Shown here: positions 1-9,318 of the stretch, in pieces | Numbering within the stretch: the stretch's first letter is position 1 | How the letters are laid out: the number at the start of each line of letters is the position of its first letter | Assembly (NCBI GenBank): GCA_018268355.1 | Contig: JAFDWR010000002.1 | Location: 186,001 to 250,000 of the forward strand | Length of the DNA: 64,000 nt | Source: Armatimonadota bacterium | GTDB lineage: Bacteria > Armatimonadota > Fimbriimonadia > Fimbriimonadales > Fimbriimonadaceae | Direction of reading: 5' to 3' | The notes under the pieces: generated by a model | What the model was told of the DNA's origin: nothing | What the model saw: the letters and a program-made list of their open reading frames with translations, nothing else | The model's database searches: none | Position numbers and translations under genes: made by a program

Positions 1-47
1 CTGCATGGAGTCAGGCCCCTGGAGTTACAAGGTCCGTGCCAAAGCGC

Positions 48-1514
48 TTAGTTCCAGCCACTTGCACGCGGATCGCGCTTGATCGACTTGAGCGCACGTC
101 GCAGGCGGTCGAACTGGTTTCGGACGGGCATGATCTTTTCCTTTCGGTGCGGTGCCACGATTCCGAGGATGAACGCAGCCGGGAAGGTCAGGGTCTCCGC
201 GCCGAGACAGTTGGTCACGAGGAGCAAGATTGAGATCGAAACGCCGTAAATGAAGCCTGCAAACGCGGCGACACGTCTTTCGGGCGTAGCGGTATTCATC
301 CTCATGAGCCCAAAAGCACCCGCAATGGTGCCAAAGACCATGATGAGCAGGATCATGAAGCCCGGGAAGCCCGACGTGACGAGCATGAGGCGATAACCCG
401 ACTCGGTGTACATCGCCGTCCAGCGCGAGGGCAGCACGTTACCGTTACCCATAACGCCCGGGTTCGGGCCGATGCCAGTGGCGGGAAACTCGGCAACGAT
501 GTTGTTCGCCGATTCCCAGTTGTTGATACGCGATCCGGTGATCGTGTTCGGACCACGCAAGCCGTATTCGAGCTGGTGCTGGAAGAGGCCGAGCAGGATG
601 GTCATGCCGATCGCGACCATCGCAAGGACGGTCATTCCCTGCTTCTTGTCCCGCTTGAAGACGTAATAGAGCACGAACGGCGCGGTGAACAGCCACGTGA
701 AGTAGAAGGTTCTCGATTGCGCGGTGATGAGCGCCATCGTGCAAAGCAGCATGACGCCGACTTCCCACCACTTCAGCTTGCGGACCATGAGCTGGCCCGC
801 GCAAAGCGCGATGCCAAGGATGCACATCGCCGAAAGGTCGTAGGCGTGGGCACCGAGGCCGACGGTTCGATCCTTGTTGGCATCAACCCAGGCTTGGCCA
901 AGGCTCGTGTCGACGAACTGCGAGTAGTACGTGTACTGCCACTTGAACCCGGGGATCTTAAAGAACTGCCCAAGGCCGACGAAGGCATGGAGAGCGGCAA
1001 GCCCAATCAAAACGTTGATCAGCCGCTTACGCCACAGCTCGTTGAGGGTGCAGAGTGAATAGAAGACGAGGAACGGAATCGCAAGCAGAATCGGCCAATA
1101 CAAGTGACGCCCAATGGGGATGTCTTGGGCGATCTTGGGCACGATGATCAGGTACGAAGCGACGATCCACACCTGGAGCATGCCAAGCGCAACGACGGGG
1201 AACGGTAGGTACATCGTCGTTCGGCCATAGAGCAAGCTCACGAGCACGAACAGGATGCCAAATCCCGCCATGACGATGGTCGTGGTCTGATTTCCTCGGA
1301 TCGAGCCGGGGACGATCAGATAGAGCATGTAGGCGACGGCGACAATGAGCCCCCACCATTGCAAAACGGAGTGGCCAGCAAAGGCTCGGCTGGGCAGCCG
1401 GTCGCGGCCGAGGTTGGTGCGGAGTGCCCGCTGCTTGTCCACCCGGACTTCGGTGCGAAGAGGCAGCCGGACTTTGTCCTGCTGCCTCTTTGCACGACCG
1501 GGAAGAGTTGCCAT
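48..1514 (-). CDS. O-antigen ligase/Wzy-type polysaccharide polymerase, membrane protein
   Basis: A 488-residue polytopic inner-membrane protein with about ten hydrophobic segments. It has a basic cytoplasmic N-terminus and a basic C-terminal tail. Near residues 325-350 it carries the Wzy_C-type signature: GSRxxxW followed by a helix and then FPATGIGPN, the large periplasmic loop where this family binds lipid-linked glycan. Members either ligate O-antigen to lipid A or polymerise or export exopolysaccharide; the sequence alone does not say which. It starts 3 bases after the stop of the Wzz/BY-kinase-like gene, so the two are almost certainly co-transcribed. This favours a polymerase or export role in a Wzx/Wzy-like pathway (inference). 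The remainder of any locus would lie to the left of the window. Confidence 0.8.
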   Translation of the reverse strand: MATLPGRAKRQQDKVRLPLRTEVRVDKQRALRTNLGRDRLPSRAFAGHSVLQWWGLIVAVAYMLYLIVPGSIRGNQTTTIVMAGFGILFVLVSLLYGRTTMYLPFPVVALGMLQVWIVASYLIIVPKIAQDIPIGRHLYWPILLAIPFLVFYSLCTLNELWRKRLINVLIGLAALHAFVGLGQFFKIPGFKWQYTYYSQFVDTSLGQAWVDANKDRTVGLGAHAYDLSAMCILGIALCAGQLMVRKLKWWEVGVMLLCTMALITAQSRTFYFTWLFTAPFVLYYVFKRDKKQGMTVLAMVAIGMTILLGLFQHQLEYGLRGPNTITGSRINNWESANNIVAEFPATGIGPNPGVMGNGNVLPSRWTAMYTESGYRLMLVTSGFPGFMILLIMVFGTIAGAFGLMRMNTATPERRVAAFAGFIYGVSISILLLVTNCLGAETLTFPAAFILGIVAPHRKEKIMPVRNQFDRLRRALKSIKRDPRASGWN

Positions 1515-1517
1515 GCT

Positions 1518-3605
1518 TTAGTTGGCGTGCTTGTATCCGAGGGAATACAGCGCCTGCTTGCTGAGGCCTTCTTCGCCCATGCTGGCGTGGGTGAAGATGA
1601 ACTTCACTTCCTTCGCGCCGGCTTGGGTGAGAACGTCGATACCAGCGGCGACGAGCTTGAGCGTCGCGTGCTTCGCGCTGACGACAAGGTAGACCTCGTC
1701 GACGAACGGGACGAGACGCGTGGCATCCGAAGCGATGGTGCAGGGCGGGCTGTCGAAGACCACGACGTTCTGGCCTTGGCTCAGGAGCTGGACCAGTGCT
1801 TCAATCGAGGGCGTTTGGGCGTCCTTGATCGTCGTCGGGCTTTCCTTACCGGCGGGCATCACGCGGAGGTTCGGGTGAACCGTTGCCTTGCCGAGAGGTT
1901 CGCCGGTGCCACCGATCATCGTCTTGGCGAGGATGTCGCCAACGCCGACGATGTTCTCGGCTTCAAACACGCGGGTGATCGTTTGGCTCTGCAGGTCGGC
2001 ATCAACGAGCATGACCTTCGAACCCGTGTTGCTGAGCGCGGTGGCGAACTGGGCAGCTGAGGTGCTGCATCCGTCGCTGAAGTCCACGCCGGTGAACAGG
2101 ATTCGTCGGGTTTGGCCGGTCGTCGAGATCGGGCTCGTGTAAGCCAGATAGCGATAGCCTTCAAAGAGCCTTGGCTGGTTCGTGTTCAGCTGACCGAGGA
2201 GTCGTCGAGCCGTCGGGCCAGGAATGGCGGGGACGACCGCGGCGACCGGGTAGCCGGTGAACTCGTTGAGCTGGGCCGAACTGTAGATTCGAACTCGGAG
2301 CGACTCAAGCGTGAAGCTGAAGAGGAGGCCGAAAACCGCACCACCGATGAGGCCAACGAGGGCGCAGATCATGGCGTTCGGAGCAACGGGATCGTCGCGC
2401 TGTTGAGCCGAGAAGAGGACGACGGCGGCGCGAGCGGCAACTTCGGTTCGGTTCTTAAGGTCATCGAACATGAGTCGGAGACGCGTGTAGTTGCTCTCCT
2501 TGGTCTTCATCTCGATTTCCTGCTTCTCGATCTCCTTCTGGGCTTCGGGAAGCTTGGCCTTTTCGGTTTGCGCGTTTGCGAGAGCTTGCTGAGCGGTCGC
2601 CATGCGTCGTTCGGCACCGGCTTCGCGGGCTGCTGCCTGGTCGCGCATCTGTCGCATCGTCTGCTGGAGCTGGCTGGGGCCGTTCGACTCTTCGCCCTTG
2701 ATGTATTCCTTCTTTTTTGCAATGGCAAGAAGATCGCGATACTTGGCAAGGCTTCGGTCAATTTCCTTGACCTCTTCCGCGTTCTCGAAGTACTTGGCGA
2801 CGAGCTGAGCGCGTCGGCCTTCGAGATCGGTGATCGAGCGTCGGATGTCGGTAACGACGGGGTCGAGGATGGTCGACGTGTTGCGCGTTTCGGTCAGCGG
2901 GAGGCTGGCGAGAGCGCCTTCCAGTCGCGATCGCTCGGCCATCGAGGCCTGGTAGTCCGCGTTGGCTCGGTCGTATTCGGCCTGCTGCTGGCGAACGAAC
3001 TGCTCGGAGGCACCGCCGCTGGCTTGAACGTCGGCGATGTTGCCCTTGAGCTTGGCATCCGAGAGCTTCTTGCGAGCGTCGTCGAGTTCCTTTTCGGCGA
3101 CCTTGATCTGGCTCTCCAGGTACTGCTGGGCTTGGCTGACCGCGTCGCGCTGGGCTTGCTTTCGGTAGTCGTTATAAACGTCGGCGGCGGCCGTCGCGAG
3201 GGCGGCAGCGTCCTTCTTGTCATAGGCGCGGGCAAGAATCAGGGCTGCATTCGATTCCTTGTCGCCATAGACGTCATACATCTTGTAGAGCCGCTCGTAG
3301 CCATCCTGGATCGCCTGCTTTCCGGTGTCCTTGGCGACCTTTTGGGCAGCGGCGAAGAACAGCGACTCGGAGCGAAGGATGTTCAGCTCCGTGATCGGCT
3401 GAGAGGGTTCGCCACGCTGAAGGATGTTTTGAACGTCGGAGGTCAGCGTCGAGCTCGTCATGCGGTTTGCGTTTCCGCTATCCGCGCCGACGAGGAGCTG
3501 AACTCGGCTTTCATAGACCTTCGGGCTCAACAGGAATACAGCCGCGCCGATGGCGAGACCGATGAGCGCGAAGATGATCACGCGAAGGATGTGCAGCCTA
3601 ATCAT
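1518..3605 (-). CDS. Wzz/GumC-like chain-length determinant fused to a degenerate BY-kinase domain
   Basis: About 695 residues. A TM helix at the N-terminus begins a Wzz domain. A long coiled-coil periplasmic region (roughly residues 130-400) follows, then a second TM helix near 420-445, then a cytoplasmic ParA/Wzc-like domain. In Wzc-type tyrosine kinases this part sets polysaccharide chain length by phosphorylation cycling. Here the Walker A loop reads SDGCST instead of GxGKST, so the invariant lysine is a cysteine (codon at 2067-2069). The Walker A' motif (LVDADLQSQ) and Walker B (VVFDSPP) are recognisable. The C-terminus has only two tyrosines (YSLGY), not a Tyr cluster. The kinase is therefore probably inactive, although the Wzz part looks intact. 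I placed the start at the ATG directly before the first TM helix; an ATG at 3674 in the same frame would add 23 residues. It is the first gene of the pair. Confidence 0.8.
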   Translation of the reverse strand: MIRLHILRVIIFALIGLAIGAAVFLLSPKVYESRVQLLVGADSGNANRMTSSTLTSDVQNILQRGEPSQPITELNILRSESLFFAAAQKVAKDTGKQAIQDGYERLYKMYDVYGDKESNAALILARAYDKKDAAALATAAADVYNDYRKQAQRDAVSQAQQYLESQIKVAEKELDDARKKLSDAKLKGNIADVQASGGASEQFVRQQQAEYDRANADYQASMAERSRLEGALASLPLTETRNTSTILDPVVTDIRRSITDLEGRRAQLVAKYFENAEEVKEIDRSLAKYRDLLAIAKKKEYIKGEESNGPSQLQQTMRQMRDQAAAREAGAERRMATAQQALANAQTEKAKLPEAQKEIEKQEIEMKTKESNYTRLRLMFDDLKNRTEVAARAAVVLFSAQQRDDPVAPNAMICALVGLIGGAVFGLLFSFTLESLRVRIYSSAQLNEFTGYPVAAVVPAIPGPTARRLLGQLNTNQPRLFEGYRYLAYTSPISTTGQTRRILFTGVDFSDGCSTSAAQFATALSNTGSKVMLVDADLQSQTITRVFEAENIVGVGDILAKTMIGGTGEPLGKATVHPNLRVMPAGKESPTTIKDAQTPSIEALVQLLSQGQNVVVFDSPPCTIASDATRLVPFVDEVYLVVSAKHATLKLVAAGIDVLTQAGAKEVKFIFTHASMGEEGLSKQALYSLGYKHAN

Positions 3606-3846
3606 GTTGTCGTTCCATAAGACGGGTGGAGCAAGGCAGTTCGTCTCAGCCTCACCGCACCAAGCAAGTCGCATCCGTGCTAAGCGACGGTCTTGCGGTC
3701 ATTGTACACCACCATCGACACACTCGCGCAGATTCGATTTGTCCCCTATGATCCTCGGAGCAATACCAGGCTGACTGGAGCTTCTCGCGCAATTACCAGC
3801 CTCTCTCTTTTCCCGTCGTGGAAATCCGGCATCGGGGTAATTGGTG

Positions 3847-6417
3847 ATGAAAAAGCGACTTAGCTTAGTTTTAATGATGCTGGTGTTGGCAGCCTTCGGC
3901 TCCGCCCAGCGACTGATGGGGATCTATCAAAACGATGGATCGCTGCAGCTCTTGAATGACGGTCGGTCCGTTGGACTCATCCGGTTCTGGATTTTTGGCT
4001 CGGATTGGCTGCCGGCCACGCCCAGCGCAGGGATGATCGGCTCGAACGGTTCGGTGACGAACACGTTTGACCTGAACGGAACCTCGATCAACGTTCAAAC
4101 GACCTTTTCGACGACGAACGGGGTGACCACGATTACGGTCAACGCCACGCCTTCGGCGACGATCACGACGCAGAGCGATAACATCAACTTTCTGCTCGAT
4201 CCGGCCTATTGGACCGGTTCGACGGCAACGCTCAACGGCACCCAGCGCTCGCTGAGCGGTGCGGCCGTTCCTGCCAATGACTTGCTTGGCGTGGGAAGCT
4301 CGTTCTCGTTCGTGCGGCCCGATGGCGTTCGGATCAATATCACCAACGACACGCCGCAGCCGTTCCTTTATCAGGATTCGCGCCGCTACAACATCGGCTA
4401 CGAGTTCCGCTACGGCATTCGAAGCGGCATTTGGCCGGGTGGTCAGACTCGGACCTACACGGCGAAGATCTCCTTCGACGCGCCGATTCCCATCGCGCCT
4501 GCTGGACCGATGACGATCATGCCGAACAACGGCTGGGTTGGCGTCGCTCCGACGACGACGATTGAGGCGGGCACCGCGCTCGACTGGTCCATCTTCCTCA
4601 CCGGCCCGAGCGGCAATCGAGGATGGCTGATGTCGACCACGGGCGGACAGTTCGCGTTCACCACGCAGCCGAACGTCGTGCAGCGGTTCAACGGCACCAA
4701 TCTCAGCTTTGACGCCGCCGTTCCTTCAAAGGCGGAAGCGCCTCGCATCGTCAACCTGATGGCGCGGATGGGCTACAACTCCGTCCGGCTTCACCACGTG
4801 GATGCCCGCTTGAATGCGCTTTGGGCGAACGATTCGACGTCGATCGATAACGGTCAGCTCGATAAGTTCTTCTACTTCCTGTCGTTGCTGAAGCAGCGCG
4901 GGTTCTATGTGTCGCTCGACCTCTGGTCGTTCCGACTGCCGAAGGACAACGAGATCTACCCGGGCAACCTCGATCAGTTTAACTACAAGGCCCTTTTGCT
5001 GGTCAATTCCGCGGTTCGGAACCACTGGGCGAACTTTGCGACCCAGCTCCTGACCCGAGTGAATCCTTACACCGGCATGGCGATCAAGGACGATCCCTCG
5101 GTGGCTTGGCTCTGCCTTGTCAACGAGAACGATCCCGTCGCTTTTGCGCCGAACAAGCTTCGACCAGACGTCCTCAGCCAGCTCCAAGTCGCCAATGGCG
5201 GCAAGGCCTGGGACCCGACCACCGATGCCGGTGCGCGCGACGCCGCCGAACTCGCCAAGGGCTTCCAAGCCTGGGCGGTGAGCGTGGTTCGCCAGACGGG
5301 CGCCAAGCAGCTCATTACCGATGCCAACGTGGGCTACCTGACCGCAACTTCGGCCCTTCGCGGCACCCAGGCGGTCGATTATGTCGACACCCACTGGTAT
5401 GCGCCCCAGCCGACCTATACGAACGGCGAAGGCCAGATTCCGGTTCGACTTGAGAACTGGTCGCTGCTCCAGCGCCCCTATGAACTCGGTCGCGTCGCCG
5501 GAACCCGCATCGCGGGCAAGCCGTTCACGCTCAGCGAATACTCGACGGTCTATCCGAACCAGTATCGCAGCGAACTCGGCCTCGTCATCGGCACATTGGC
5601 GTCGGTTCAGCAATGGAGCGGCATCTGGAGCTTCAACTTCATGGATACCGATCAGGACATGAAGACCGCCGAGCCCTGCGACTACATCCACCTTTGGAAG
5701 GATCCGATTTCCCTTGCTTCCGAGCGAGCGGCGATCGCTCTCTTCAGCCGATCGGACCTGCGGACGACCGACGCGCTCAACGTGGTGAACCTTCCTTCGA
5801 ACCAAACGGGCAACTTCGACATGTCGATGAACCCCTTTGCACGAAGCGGCGCGTTCCTGCGAGCATTCGGTATCTCGGCAACCTCGGGCTCGTCGAACCA
5901 GACTGACCCGATGAACAACGGTCAGATCGTGCGGACCGACGGCCAAGTCGCGGCGGACTTCAACAACATGAAGCTCTGCGTGAGCACCCAGAACACCTGC
6001 GGCGTCATCGCTTGGCCCGACCAGCAGGGTACGGCGGGCATCTTGACCGCCACCGCCCGAGTTTCACGCGCCACGGTTTGGGTGTCGTCGGTTGATCGAA
6101 AGCCGATCAACCAGAGCCGACGCATGCTCCTGACGCACCTCACGGACGTGCAGAACGCGGGGGCGACCTATGCGGACCCGACCCGAGAGCTCATGACCAA
6201 CTACGGCGACCTGCCCCACCTTGCAAAGGATGGCGACGTCGAAGTGACCCTTCGCATGCCGCAGACCCAGGGCGTGCGCGTCTTCCGCCTCGATATGGCG
6301 GGACGACGAACCCAGCAGGTGACGATCACGCGAACCAGCACGTCGATCTCCTTCCGAGCGACGATGCGGAACCCCGCGACGAACAGCGCGACGTTCTACT
6401 ACGAGATCGTTCGCTAA
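3847..6417 (+). CDS. Secreted clan GH-A glycoside hydrolase (cellulase/mannanase-like)
   Basis: 856 residues with a clear Sec signal peptide (MKKRLSLVL...AAFGSAQ). The first ~280 residues look like beta-rich sandwich material. A TIM-barrel follows from about residue 300: YNSVRLHH marks an early strand, VNENDP carries the likely acid/base Glu427, and FTLSEY carries the likely nucleophile Glu564. This spacing fits clan GH-A (GH5-like). A beta-rich C-terminal tail follows. The ATG at 3847 was chosen over the upstream TTG because it opens directly onto the signal peptide. It is divergent from the exopolysaccharide pair, so it may trim or turn over that polymer, or degrade plant-type glycans (inference). 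The exact GH family and substrate cannot be read from the sequence. Confidence 0.72.
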   Translation: MKKRLSLVLMMLVLAAFGSAQRLMGIYQNDGSLQLLNDGRSVGLIRFWIFGSDWLPATPSAGMIGSNGSVTNTFDLNGTSINVQTTFSTTNGVTTITVNATPSATITTQSDNINFLLDPAYWTGSTATLNGTQRSLSGAAVPANDLLGVGSSFSFVRPDGVRINITNDTPQPFLYQDSRRYNIGYEFRYGIRSGIWPGGQTRTYTAKISFDAPIPIAPAGPMTIMPNNGWVGVAPTTTIEAGTALDWSIFLTGPSGNRGWLMSTTGGQFAFTTQPNVVQRFNGTNLSFDAAVPSKAEAPRIVNLMARMGYNSVRLHHVDARLNALWANDSTSIDNGQLDKFFYFLSLLKQRGFYVSLDLWSFRLPKDNEIYPGNLDQFNYKALLLVNSAVRNHWANFATQLLTRVNPYTGMAIKDDPSVAWLCLVNENDPVAFAPNKLRPDVLSQLQVANGGKAWDPTTDAGARDAAELAKGFQAWAVSVVRQTGAKQLITDANVGYLTATSALRGTQAVDYVDTHWYAPQPTYTNGEGQIPVRLENWSLLQRPYELGRVAGTRIAGKPFTLSEYSTVYPNQYRSELGLVIGTLASVQQWSGIWSFNFMDTDQDMKTAEPCDYIHLWKDPISLASERAAIALFSRSDLRTTDALNVVNLPSNQTGNFDMSMNPFARSGAFLRAFGISATSGSSNQTDPMNNGQIVRTDGQVAADFNNMKLCVSTQNTCGVIAWPDQQGTAGILTATARVSRATVWVSSVDRKPINQSRRMLLTHLTDVQNAGATYADPTRELMTNYGDLPHLAKDGDVEVTLRMPQTQGVRVFRLDMAGRRTQQVTITRTSTSISFRATMRNPATNSATFYYEIVR

Positions 6418-6437
6418 GCCCCGGCAGGGGAAAAAGC

Positions 6438-6469
6438 AACCGAGGGAGGCCAATTGGCCTCCCTCGGTT
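6438..6469. terminator. Bidirectional intrinsic terminator (perfect 32-base palindrome)
   Basis: The half-site AACCGAGGGAGGCCAA is followed immediately by its exact reverse complement. It lies between the convergent stops at 6417 and 6486. On the minus strand the hairpin is followed by GCTTTTT and on the plus strand by a short GTTTG run, so it should stop transcription from both sides, more strongly leftward. Confidence 0.85.
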
Positions 6470-6485
6470 TGCGCTTGCCTTGCCC

Positions 6486-8735
6486 TTAGTTCTGGGGCGG
6501 CTCAGAGCCGCGACCAAAGAACGACGGGTCGAAGAACGGCAGCTTCTTCAGCATCTCCATCCGTTGCTGGATGAGGTTGGTGAACTCGGAACTGAGGTTG
6601 TTCATGTTCACCGGCCGCGAGTTCTGGTCGATCGCGTTGTCGTTGATGCGATACGACGCGCAGACGTCATCGGTGGCAAAGAACTTGAACGTGTAGATCG
6701 TCCGGGTTCCAACGCGAACGTCGCCCAGGCTCGGCATCATCGCCGACATGCCTTGGAACTGGGGCGACTCCTTGAAGAACTTCAGCATGCCAAGTTCGTC
6801 TGCGCCGAGGGTCATGTTGCCGAACATCGAGTTCGCGGTGGGCTTGGCGCAAGGCTCGACCTGGATGCTAAGCTGCACGCCCCAGCCGCTCAGGATGCCC
6901 ATCGGCATGACCTCGGTCGGCTCGGTCTTGAGCGACTTTCCGATCACGGGGGCCATCGCCTCGAACATCGGCGGGAGGACGGATCGCTTCTTGCGGTCGG
7001 CTTCCAGCGCAAGGCGCGTTTCCGGACCGAAGAGAAGGGCGGCGGCGAGCTGCTGCTGCTGGGGCGAGAGTCGGCCAAACGGGACCACCTCGCCGCTCTT
7101 CATCTGGGCACGCATCGGGGCCGGCAGGGTGCCGAAGAATCGAAGCGTTTCCCAGCTGAGGCCCATTCCCATGCCGCCTTGGACGGCTTCCGGCGTGAAC
7201 ATCGTCATGTACGACATCGCGGCGGGGGTTTCGGCTGGCTCGCGGTTGCGGAGGGCGTAGGCAGCAAGGTCGTCGAGAGTCATGACGCCCTTGGTTTGCG
7301 CCGCTCGGATGAATTGGCCCAGCGCAGCGCGGTCAGTGCGCTCGGTTCGAGCGAGATAAGGATCGGCGGGCCGAGCCACCATCCAACCGCCTTCGGTGGT
7401 GATTTCGGTGGACTGCTTGATCTGGTTGAGGAACGCCGCCGCCTTCATCGGCCCCTTGCTCACGCCGAGGCTGAATCCGGTGACGTCGTCGGGCAGCAGC
7501 GCGACAAGGTTCACATTCTTCTTCTCCGCGATCTGGATCAACGCCTCCGATTCGCCAAAGCTGAGCGGATCGCGCTTCTCGGGGTTGAGCATCGCCTCGC
7601 GCAGGTCATCGGGGATCTTCTTGTCCGCCTGGCCCGGCTGTTCGAAGTCGAACATGTTGAATTCGCGGCGCTTCTTGCTCAGCTCGGAGAGGCTGACCTC
7701 GAAGTCCACTTCGTCCTTCGGGGCGGGTGGTTCGGGCTTGTTCTTCACCGAACCCGTCGCGGGGTCAAATTCAAAGTCGTCAAAGTCAAACACGCCGCGG
7801 CCCGCATCGAAGTTCGACGAGCCCCGGAGGAGGATGCTGCCCGTGTTGCTGACGAGGAGTAGCTCGACCTCGACGCTGCCGAACAGCTTGCTGCGCTTGA
7901 TGACGAGCAGGATCTTGGCGGGGGTGCCGTCGAGGGCCTTGGGCTCAAGCTGGTCTTCGAATCCGAAGAGCTCGGCCATTTCCTTCAGCTTGTCTTCATC
8001 AACGCCGTCGGGCGCGGTCTTCGGCTTCTTGGCCTGGGCGCGGCTGTAGGCAGAGACGTAGAGCGAATGCTCGCGCAGAAGCTCGGCAATCGCGGATTGG
8101 GTCGCGCCGGGCAGGGCGCGCTGGGCGCGGGTCGGAGAGGTGGCGTAGACAACGCGCTCGTCGGCTTCCACCGAGGCAAGAGCATTCGGGCCGAGCACTT
8201 GGACCATGCGGATAATCGCACGCGTCGCGGGGTCACCACTAATGTTGCTGCGGACCGCACCGCCTTGACCGCCGATCGCAAGGCCCACCGAGTTCTTGCC
8301 GGAGCCAAACATCTTGTCGGCATCGGAAGCCGAGCGTAGCGGGTTCTGGTTGAGTTGCTCGACCTTCTTCTTCAGGCTCTCGCTGATCTTCTGAGCGCGG
8401 ATCGCCTGGGTTCGGTTGAACTCCCGATTTCGTTCCGCACGGTCTGCGACGAGGCGAAAACCATCCTTCTCCACGTCCCAGCGACCGCTCGTGGCCTTGG
8501 CAAGACGCTCCTTCAGGACGTCGAGCGGCACGTCCTTCAGCCGAAGGATGACGGGCTCGCTATTCATCTCGGGCGAGGCAGAAAGGTTGACGCCGTATTC
8601 CTTCGATAGCGTCGCCAGTTGAACCTTTAAGGGAGCAGCAACGGCGTTCAGGGTCACCGTTTTTGGCGCTTGCCGCGCAATCGCGGGGGTGACCGCAATC
8701 GCGGCAACGACCAAACCGAACCAGCGGTTAGACAT
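6486..8735 (-). CDS. Secreted protein with an N-terminal STN/secretin-like domain, function unknown
   Basis: 749 residues with a signal peptide (first ~21 residues). Residues ~25-95 resemble an STN (secretin/TonB short N-terminal) repeat: L..LSKEYGVNLSASPEM... followed by VILRLKDVPLDVLKERLAKATSG. The next ~650 residues are low in recognisable motifs and rich in acidic and Met/Pro segments. No secretin beta-barrel domain is visible, so this is not a normal secretin or FecA-type receptor. A second weaker STN-like stretch occurs near residues 400-470 (EKKNVNLVALLPDDV). It is a single gene facing the glycosidase across a strong terminator. Long periplasmic proteins with STN modules and no barrel may act as scaffold or accessory proteins, but nothing here fixes a role. 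Confidence 0.6.
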   Translation of the reverse strand: MSNRWFGLVVAAIAVTPAIARQAPKTVTLNAVAAPLKVQLATLSKEYGVNLSASPEMNSEPVILRLKDVPLDVLKERLAKATSGRWDVEKDGFRLVADRAERNREFNRTQAIRAQKISESLKKKVEQLNQNPLRSASDADKMFGSGKNSVGLAIGGQGGAVRSNISGDPATRAIIRMVQVLGPNALASVEADERVVYATSPTRAQRALPGATQSAIAELLREHSLYVSAYSRAQAKKPKTAPDGVDEDKLKEMAELFGFEDQLEPKALDGTPAKILLVIKRSKLFGSVEVELLLVSNTGSILLRGSSNFDAGRGVFDFDDFEFDPATGSVKNKPEPPAPKDEVDFEVSLSELSKKRREFNMFDFEQPGQADKKIPDDLREAMLNPEKRDPLSFGESEALIQIAEKKNVNLVALLPDDVTGFSLGVSKGPMKAAAFLNQIKQSTEITTEGGWMVARPADPYLARTERTDRAALGQFIRAAQTKGVMTLDDLAAYALRNREPAETPAAMSYMTMFTPEAVQGGMGMGLSWETLRFFGTLPAPMRAQMKSGEVVPFGRLSPQQQQLAAALLFGPETRLALEADRKKRSVLPPMFEAMAPVIGKSLKTEPTEVMPMGILSGWGVQLSIQVEPCAKPTANSMFGNMTLGADELGMLKFFKESPQFQGMSAMMPSLGDVRVGTRTIYTFKFFATDDVCASYRINDNAIDQNSRPVNMNNLSSEFTNLIQQRMEMLKKLPFFDPSFFGRGSEPPQN

Positions 8736-8775
8736 AGTTCATTGTATCCATCTACCAGCTTGGTCCTAGGTCTGA

Positions 8776-8781
8776 TACTAT
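8776..8781 (+). promoter_or_regulatory. -10 element (TACTAT) close to the start codon
   Basis: TACTAT lies 9 bases before the ATG at 8791, with no Shine-Dalgarno and no clear -35. Transcription would begin at or just before the start codon, so a leaderless or near-leaderless mRNA is likely. Confidence 0.4.
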
Positions 8782-8790
8782 GTTCGCGTC

Positions 8791-9309
8791 ATGAAAAAGA
8801 CTCTTATGATTACCGGGCTCGTCACGAGCGCGGTGCTCTGTCTGGCCCAAGGTGGAACGTCGAAAACCGACGCTAGCGGCAAGATGTCCTGCCGGTTTGT
8901 TGCCGCGCCCAAGACCCAGACGATGGACGCCAACACGAACATGGGCAAGATCACGATCACAATGTATCTTGCCGTGAGCGACAAGTTCCTCCAAGTCGTC
9001 GCCTGGAACAAGGTTCCCCAGAAGATCGCCGCCAACAAGCGAGCGGAAGTGCTCGACAGCGCGTTCAAGGGCTACCTCGCCAAGCAGACCGGCGGCGTGG
9101 CGGGCAAGGCTCGGTCGATCAGCCTGGGCAATGCCAGCGGTCGCGAGTACACCTACACGATGACGACGCAAGGCAAGACGCTGAAGGGCCTTTGGCGCGG
9201 ATTCATTTCCGACACGCGGATGTATCAGGTCATCGGCACCGACCTTACGGGCGCGGATCCGATGAAGTCGATGGGGTCGTACCTCAATTCGTTTAGCATC
9301 CTTCCGTAA
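8791..9309 (+). CDS. Small secreted protein of unknown function
   Basis: 172 residues with a signal peptide (MKKTLMITGLVTSAVLCLAQ). The mature part is a mixed alpha/beta domain with KITITMYLAVSDKFLQVVAW and a TMTTQGKTLKGLWRGFI segment. The pattern is reminiscent of DcrB/PsbP-like proteins, whose substrates are unknown, but the match is not strong enough to name it. It ends 9 bases before the Gfo/Idh/MocA gene and is likely co-transcribed with it. Confidence 0.6.
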   Translation: MKKTLMITGLVTSAVLCLAQGGTSKTDASGKMSCRFVAAPKTQTMDANTNMGKITITMYLAVSDKFLQVVAWNKVPQKIAANKRAEVLDSAFKGYLAKQTGGVAGKARSISLGNASGREYTYTMTTQGKTLKGLWRGFISDTRMYQVIGTDLTGADPMKSMGSYLNSFSILP

Positions 9310-9318
9310 GTCAGCACC

